DNA from: JAFGUB01 sp050305515
GTDB lineage: Bacteria; Campylobacterota; Campylobacteria; Campylobacterales; Sulfurimonadaceae
DNA length: 64,000 bases
NCBI GenBank assembly: GCA_050305515.1
Contig: JBNLFL010000008.1
Location: forward strand, 62,001 to 126,000
Direction: 5' to 3'
Within the stretch, counting starts at the first letter, position 1. Each line of letters begins with the position of its first letter. The notes beneath the pieces were generated by a model that made no database searches, had not been told where the DNA came from, and worked only from the letters and a program-made list of their open reading frames with translations. This document shows positions 59,157 to 64,000 of this stretch, piece after piece. Both the position numbers and the translations under genes were made by a program.

Positions 59157-59965
59157 TGCCACCACCGTCACTGTTAAAACTCTCCATTCAGGACTTTTTT
59201 ACCGCACCCGTTTTAAAACTCGCTTTTTTGCCGTTTATCATTACCATGCTGGTCATGTACAGCCTCTTCTTCATGGCAGCCGATTACGGGCTGGACCAGC
59301 TCGAAAACTCCCAGGTGCAGATCGAACAGACCCAGACCCAGCTGCATGATGACGGAACAACGCGTATCGACACGCTCAAAGAGACCTTTTCCGGCTCTTC
59401 CATCATGACCTTTTTACTCAAATACTCGGTTACTTCGTGGCTGGTGAGTTTTCTGGTCTATACCGTAGGTTCTTTTGTCGTCATGTACCTTTCGGTAGCC
59501 GTCGGACTCTTTGTCATCGGGTTTCTCACCCCGTGGGTCATTCCCATTATCCGTGACCGTCACTATCCCGACGTGCAGATTCACGGCTTTGGAACCATCC
59601 CGCAGGTGTTATGGCACTTTGCGACAACCTTTGCCATTATGATCGGCCTCTTTTTTCTGCTGATCCCTTTTTACTTCATTCCGCTTGTCAACATTATCGC
59701 GTTCAATCTGCCGTTTTATTACTTTTTTCACCGTCTGCTCAATTTCGATGTCGGTTCCACCATCTGCACCAAAGATCAGTATAAACAGATCATGTTCTAC
59801 CGCGGCAACAGCATCCGCTTCAAGACGTTTGTGATGTATCTGGTGACGCTGCTGCCTTTTGCGGCCATCTTCGTCATGCTCTTTTTCGTGGTCTATCTCG
59901 CCCATGTCTATCTGAATGAACGCCGGAAAATGGAGACTACCGAAACGACTCCAGCAGTCGGGTGA
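59156..59965 (+). CDS. EI24/CysZ-like membrane protein
   Basis: A protein of 269 residues with four strong hydrophobic regions (about 20-40, 95-130, 155-190, 222-248). The pattern PWVIPIIRDRHYPDV and a paired re-entrant FYFIPLVNIIAFNLPFYYFF stretch match the EI24/CysZ family; CysZ imports sulfate, but many members are uncharacterised. Last of the LemA run, convergent with the GGDEF-EAL gene and overlapping its end by 29 bases. Confidence 0.75.
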   Translation: MPPPSLLKLSIQDFFTAPVLKLAFLPFIITMLVMYSLFFMAADYGLDQLENSQVQIEQTQTQLHDDGTTRIDTLKETFSGSSIMTFLLKYSVTSWLVSFLVYTVGSFVVMYLSVAVGLFVIGFLTPWVIPIIRDRHYPDVQIHGFGTIPQVLWHFATTFAIMIGLFFLLIPFYFIPLVNIIAFNLPFYYFFHRLLNFDVGSTICTKDQYKQIMFYRGNSIRFKTFVMYLVTLLPFAAIFVMLFFVVYLAHVYLNERRKMETTETTPAVG

Positions 59966-62675
59966 TTGCAGAGACGTCCTGCGGTCTGGCATAGAGGTAA
60001 CCCTGTATATGGTAACAGCCGTGGTTTTGTAAAAAGGCTTTCTGCTCCTCTTTTTCAACCCCTTCGGCGATCACCTCAAGATGCATGTGCCGGGCAAGAT
60101 CAATGACGGTACATGTAATGGCCTCATCCTCTTCATCTCCGGGAATATCACGAATGAATGATGCATCAATTTTGAGTTTCTGGATCGGCAGGCGTTTGAG
60201 AAGCGAGAGCGACGAATAGCCGGTTCCAAAATCGTCCATCGCCAGCATCACGCCGATGGAGCGGATCTCATGCAGCCGATTGATGGCCTCTTCAGGCTGT
60301 TCCATAACATAGCCTTCGGTTACTTCGATCTCAATCCATGACGGCGCACAATGCGTCTCTTTCAAAATAGCGGTGATACGATTCACCAGAGTTTTTTGCC
60401 GCAGCTGTTTGACAGAAAGGTTGACCGACACTTTTTTAGGATCCAGTCCGGCGGCGTGCCATGCGGCGGTCTGAAGCGCTGCCATTTGCAAAATTTTCTC
60501 ACCCATAGGCACGATGAGACCGCTCTCTTCGGCAAGCGGAATAAACTGTGCGGGGCTCACACGGCCAAGCTCCGGATGGTTCCATCGCACAAGTGCCTCC
60601 ATGCCGATCAACGTGTCGTCACGGCAGTCATACTGAGGCTGATACTCAAGAAAAAATTCTCCGCGCTCCAGACCATTTCGGATGGCACTCTCCATGATGA
60701 CGCGCTCCATGGCTTGTTCCGTCATATCTACCGTGTAGAACTGGTAAGTATTACGTCCTTCATCCTTCGCACGGTACATGGCGGCATCGGCATTTTTGAG
60801 CAATGTTTCCGCATTGTCGCCGTCATAAGGATATACGCTGATACCGATACTTGCCGACGTGTAAAGATGATGCTCGCCATAGATGACCGGTTCGCTGGCC
60901 TGATGCAGCAGTTTTTCAACCACTTCGATGAGATCGTGCTGATTATGGCACCCTTCGAGAATCACCGTAAACTCGTCTCCGCCCAGACGCGCCACCGTAT
61001 CGATGGCACGTACCGAACCGCTCAGACGTTTGGCGACCGCCACCAGAAGTTCATCTCCGGCACTGTGACCGAGAGAGTCGTTGATCTGCTTGAAGCGGTC
61101 CAGATCAAGAAACAGTACGGCCACACAACCGCCATAGCGTTTTGATTGTTCGATGACATGTTCAAGGCGATCGAGAAAGAGCATACGGTTGGGCAGTCCC
61201 GTTAACGGATCATGATGCGCCAAGAAATCAAGGCTCTCTTTCTGTTCGCGCAATTTTGTCTGAGTGACCAGATGCGCCGTAACATCATGCCCGACTTCAA
61301 TGATGGCACGTACATCTCCTTTTTCATCAAAAAGCGGGCTTGCCGTCAACTCAAAATAGCGGATGGCACCGGAATGGTCCCGGTGTTCGTGCAGTACCGT
61401 AGAGCCGATTCGGTTTTTCATGACTTCACGTAGCGGACAGGGGTGCGCGTCACCGCTACAGGGTTCCGAAATGTGATGCGACACTTCATAACAGTAGGGA
61501 CGGTTCTCTTTGGAGATATGGCGCGCTTCATAGCTTTCACGTGCCACTTTGTTCATCAATACGACTTCATAATCCTTGTTGATAACCATAACCGATTCAT
61601 AAACACCGTCAATGACTTCCTGAAGGAAGTGGTGCTGACGGTCGAGTTCATGGGTCTTTTCAAGAACCTTGATGCCCAGCTGTTTGTTAAATTCCTCGAC
61701 ATGACGGCTGTGGCGGCGCATCGCAAGGGCGAATCCGAGCATTGCCAACAGAAGGTAGATGATGCTGATGGTCAACAGCAACCCGTGTTTTGCTTCAGCC
61801 ACCGAAGTCAGATCAATCGTATCAAGAGGAACAAAATAGAGAAAATACCCCATGCGTCCGCCATTGACATCATTCAGCCGGTAGAAAACAAGAATTTCAT
61901 TACGCTGCGGAAGTTCGATGTAACTTCGATCCTGATCAAGCAGTCTCTCCAGATCGATCGAGCGCAAATAGTCCAGGTGTTCAGCCGAGGCCTGTTGATT
62001 TGCCACGTAATAGTCGCCGACAAAAAGGTTGGTAAAGGGGTGGATTAACTGTTTGCGATAGTGTTTGTCAACCAGAATAACAGGCGCAACTCCCTTTTGG
62101 GCCATCTTCAGTGCGATCGAATTGAATTTGGCAATGACTTCAAAGACACCAATCATCGTTTCCCCGTTGAAAATGGGAACCATCGACTTGAATGTCATAT
62201 CGAATTTTCCGGTACTGATGGTGTTACTCAGGTGACGTTCCTGCATGACCGTAGAAATGTCAATTCTGGCGTTAAGCATATAATCGCCCCGCTTCGTTGT
62301 CCAGCTGCGATAAAAGCTGTTGCCGTCCATATCGATAACCTGAAACCAGACATTTTTCAGAGGAGTTTCCTGCCGCAAAAGTTTCGAAAACTGTCGCAGA
62401 TCGATCGTATCGGGAGTCTTGGATATCAATGCCGATTTAATGGCATGATCCTGTGAGAGTGCCAGGGCAATGTGCATAACCGCCTCGGCATTGGCATTGA
62501 TGAGCAGTTCGGTTTCTGTCTGGAGCTTTATGGCACGTTCGCTGTAGGCATCGGCATGCAGTGTCTTCCCGTGTTCTTCAACAATCACGTAACTGACGAG
62601 TATGACAATGACATATCCAATCAGCGCGATAATGCCGTAACTGATCAGATTACCCAATTTAAACTGCCGCATCAT
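59937..62675 (-). CDS. membrane GGDEF-EAL cyclic-di-GMP enzyme with PAS
   Basis: A protein of about 912 residues. Two membrane helices (about 12-32 and 275-300) bracket a periplasmic sensor domain, followed by a PAS domain (about 335-460), GGDEF (RLGGDEFTVIL near 563) and EAL (EALVRW near 692, with DDFGTGYSSLSLL later). Both active-site motifs are intact, so it could make or break cyclic di-GMP. ATG 62675 or 62672 fits the start of the first helix; the upstream in-frame ATG at 62729 seems too early. A near-palindrome at 60109-60118 is read as Ile-Thr-Cys-Thr. Confidence 0.9.
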   Translation of the reverse strand: MMRQFKLGNLISYGIIALIGYVIVILVSYVIVEEHGKTLHADAYSERAIKLQTETELLINANAEAVMHIALALSQDHAIKSALISKTPDTIDLRQFSKLLRQETPLKNVWFQVIDMDGNSFYRSWTTKRGDYMLNARIDISTVMQERHLSNTISTGKFDMTFKSMVPIFNGETMIGVFEVIAKFNSIALKMAQKGVAPVILVDKHYRKQLIHPFTNLFVGDYYVANQQASAEHLDYLRSIDLERLLDQDRSYIELPQRNEILVFYRLNDVNGGRMGYFLYFVPLDTIDLTSVAEAKHGLLLTISIIYLLLAMLGFALAMRRHSRHVEEFNKQLGIKVLEKTHELDRQHHFLQEVIDGVYESVMVINKDYEVVLMNKVARESYEARHISKENRPYCYEVSHHISEPCSGDAHPCPLREVMKNRIGSTVLHEHRDHSGAIRYFELTASPLFDEKGDVRAIIEVGHDVTAHLVTQTKLREQKESLDFLAHHDPLTGLPNRMLFLDRLEHVIEQSKRYGGCVAVLFLDLDRFKQINDSLGHSAGDELLVAVAKRLSGSVRAIDTVARLGGDEFTVILEGCHNQHDLIEVVEKLLHQASEPVIYGEHHLYTSASIGISVYPYDGDNAETLLKNADAAMYRAKDEGRNTYQFYTVDMTEQAMERVIMESAIRNGLERGEFFLEYQPQYDCRDDTLIGMEALVRWNHPELGRVSPAQFIPLAEESGLIVPMGEKILQMAALQTAAWHAAGLDPKKVSVNLSVKQLRQKTLVNRITAILKETHCAPSWIEIEVTEGYVMEQPEEAINRLHEIRSIGVMLAMDDFGTGYSSLSLLKRLPIQKLKIDASFIRDIPGDEEDEAITCTVIDLARHMHLEVIAEGVEKEEQKAFLQNHGCYHIQGYLYARPQDVSAITRLLESFR

Positions 62676-62775
62676 CCCTGCAACGTTCCGTTTGTCTTGT
62701 TTCCCATTTTCCACCGCAAGAACTATCAAATATTAAAACTTTTAATAGTATAGCCAACCGTCACTGATATGTGAT

Positions 62776-63351
62776 TTAGAGTACTAAAATGATCCGATCA
62801 AGCGTCTGCTTTATGGTTTCAAGCTGAACCTGTGTCCCCTGTACATGTAAAACGACGCCCTCCGCTTCAAAGTCTTTTTCCGATATTGCCGCACCCGCAT
62901 GCGAAACGGTGTATTCGACACGCCCCAAATCGTTATAGGTGCAGCGGCATCTCATCATTAATAATTTGACATAAGGCTCCAGCGCGGCTTCGGAGCGTAC
63001 CAGATTCACGGCGTCTCCATAGGCCCTGACAAGGCCTCCGGCCCCGAGTTTGGTACCTCCGAAATAGCGGACAATGATGACGGCAACGTTGATCAGGTCA
63101 TGGCCTTGCAGTACATGTAATGAGGGCTTCCCCGACGTTCCTTTGGGTTCGCCGTCATCACTGCTGCCTTCGACGATCTGTTCATGTTCGTTCAGGTACC
63201 TGAATGCCGTCACGAAATGACGCGCCTTGGGATGCTCATGACGCAACTGTTCAAAATGCGCTTCAAATGCACTGTAGGGAATGAGATGGGCAATGAAACG
63301 TGACTGTTTCACTTCAAGTGTGGCATGATGAAAAGTGCTGCAGGTGAACAT
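62776..63351 (-). CDS. YigZ/IMPACT family protein
   Basis: A protein of 191 residues. The N-terminal UPF0029/IMPACT domain shows SRFIAHLIP, ARHFVTAFR, DDGEPKGTSGKP and VIIVRYFGGTKLGAGGLVRAY. The C-terminal half is the smaller DUF1949-like domain. It may act in translation-related quality control; the role in bacteria is unclear. Two near-copies of the palindrome (62841-62850 and 63111-63120), both with G in the first position, fall here and are read as Leu-His-Val. Confidence 0.85.
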   Translation of the reverse strand: MFTCSTFHHATLEVKQSRFIAHLIPYSAFEAHFEQLRHEHPKARHFVTAFRYLNEHEQIVEGSSDDGEPKGTSGKPSLHVLQGHDLINVAVIIVRYFGGTKLGAGGLVRAYGDAVNLVRSEAALEPYVKLLMMRCRCTYNDLGRVEYTVSHAGAAISEKDFEAEGVVLHVQGTQVQLETIKQTLDRIILVL

Positions 63352-63403
63352 GTGAGGCGCATTTTATCCAAGTGTGCGTAAAATTGCAAAAACGGATCAT
63401 GCC

Positions 63404-64000
63404 ATGCCTTCTGCTTCCCGCCTTCAAAATGTTCATAATACGCTTCAGCTATGGTACCGGGAGCATGGCAGGCATGATCTTCCGTGGCGCCTCACGAACG
63501 ATCCCTACCGTATATGGATCAGCGAAATCATGCTCCAGCAGACGCAGGTAAAAACGGTCCTGGAACGCTTCTATTTTCCCTTCCTCGAAACCTTTCCAAC
63601 CCTGGCTGATCTGGCAGCGGCAGATCTGGACGAAGTATTGAAAAAATGGGAGGGGCTCGGCTACTACACCCGCGCGCGAAATCTGCATCGCGCTGCGCAG
63701 CAGTGCGTTACAGCCCTGCCCCAGAGCGTTCACGAGCTTCAGGCACTCCCGGGAATCGGAAAAAGTACGGCACATGCCATAGCCGCATTCGCCTACAAAA
63801 CACCGGTTCCGATTCTCGATGCCAATGTCAAACGGATTCTCTACCGCTTCTTCACGCTTGAAAAAGCCGGCGAAAAAGAGCTCTGGGAAGCGGCATGGAA
63901 GCTCTTTGACACCGGGCACCCGTTTGAGTTTAATCAGGCAATGATGGATATCGGATCCACACTCTGTCTGCCAAAAAACGCCCAATGCGCTCTCTGTCCA
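63404..64000 (+). CDS. mutY: A/G-specific adenine glycosylase, partial
   Basis: The first 199 residues are in the window; the gene runs off the end. ATG 63404 starts MPSASRLQNVHNTLQLWYRE, then LPWRLTNDPYRIWISEIMLQ and QTQVKTVLERF match MutY. The helix-hairpin-helix is LPGIGKSTAHAIAAFAY, and the catalytic Asp lies in PVPILDANVKRIL. The cysteines of the [4Fe-4S] cluster begin at LCLPKNAQCALCP, where the window ends. MutY removes adenine paired with 8-oxoguanine. The 8-oxoG-recognition domain is outside the window. Confidence 0.9.
   Translation, partial: MPSASRLQNVHNTLQLWYREHGRHDLPWRLTNDPYRIWISEIMLQQTQVKTVLERFYFPFLETFPTLADLAAADLDEVLKKWEGLGYYTRARNLHRAAQQCVTALPQSVHELQALPGIGKSTAHAIAAFAYKTPVPILDANVKRILYRFFTLEKAGEKELWEAAWKLFDTGHPFEFNQAMMDIGSTLCLPKNAQCALCP

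Noticed and set aside
444..63120. TTACATGTAA as a transcription-factor operator
   Set aside because: Most copies lie inside genes, at no fixed distance to promoters, and in unrelated operons; a genome-wide DNA signature fits better.

Overview
This window looks like a chromosomal segment of a free-living, chemolithotrophic member of the Campylobacterota (Sulfurimonas/Sulfurovum-like). The signs are the phylum-style histidine kinases with an IAHQWRQPL phosphorylation box, a short MutS2, a cytoplasmic uptake [NiFe]-hydrogenase, an Ech-type group 4 [NiFe]-hydrogenase, and the MetX/MetY, GuaB, GatA and IleS sequences. The host DNA appears to be of roughly even base composition. No rRNA gene or species marker is present, so the genus is an inference.

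Layout. Positions 1-4.7 kb (minus strand) hold a YjdF-like membrane protein, an ArsC/Spx-like protein, MutS2 and MurC. At 4.75-5.3 kb a toxin-antitoxin module with a truncated toxin lies between two 54-bp direct repeats. From 5.3 to about 11.8 kb there is an AT-rich array of minus-strand genes separated by integron-type attC sites: an Abi-alpha (DUF4393) protein, a DUF2314 protein, a TIR-like effector, and a two-gene unit of a small membrane protein plus a NACHT ATPase. An IS1182-family element has split one attC. No integrase is visible, so this resembles a cassette cluster without its integrase, filled mostly with putative anti-phage genes. Next come a GAF protein (12.4 kb) and a 1983-residue secreted protein (12.9-18.9 kb).

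From 19 to 33.5 kb lie an aminotransferase, a complete echABCDEF-like membrane hydrogenase operon (20.8-25.8 kb), an orphan PhnD-sensor kinase, and an uptake hydrogenase whose small subunit is fused to an FAD oxidoreductase (29.2-33.4 kb). From 33.6 to 49 kb there are a cytochrome c, sensor kinases, metX/metY/xseB, a PilB-like ATPase, guaB, gatA and ileS. After cinA comes a six-gene tRNA cluster (50.2-50.8 kb). The remainder carries a ParA-like ATPase, an ABC exporter, an HI0933-type flavoprotein, a YfiR-like/kinase pair, a LemA-DUF3137-YtfJ-EI24 run, a GGDEF-EAL protein, YigZ and the start of mutY.

The most striking signal that no gene explains is a 10-bp palindrome, TTACATGTAA. It occurs 23 times perfectly and 8 more times with one terminal mismatch, against an expectation of about 0.06 perfect copies. 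It lies in coding and non-coding DNA, in three reading frames, and is absent from the foreign cassette region (5275-12166). It behaves like a genome-wide iterated palindrome (compare cyanobacterial HIP1 or DNA uptake sequences). The second highlight is the cassette array. Its NACHT protein and neighbouring membrane protein share a short motif that suggests amyloid-type signalling between sensor and effector.
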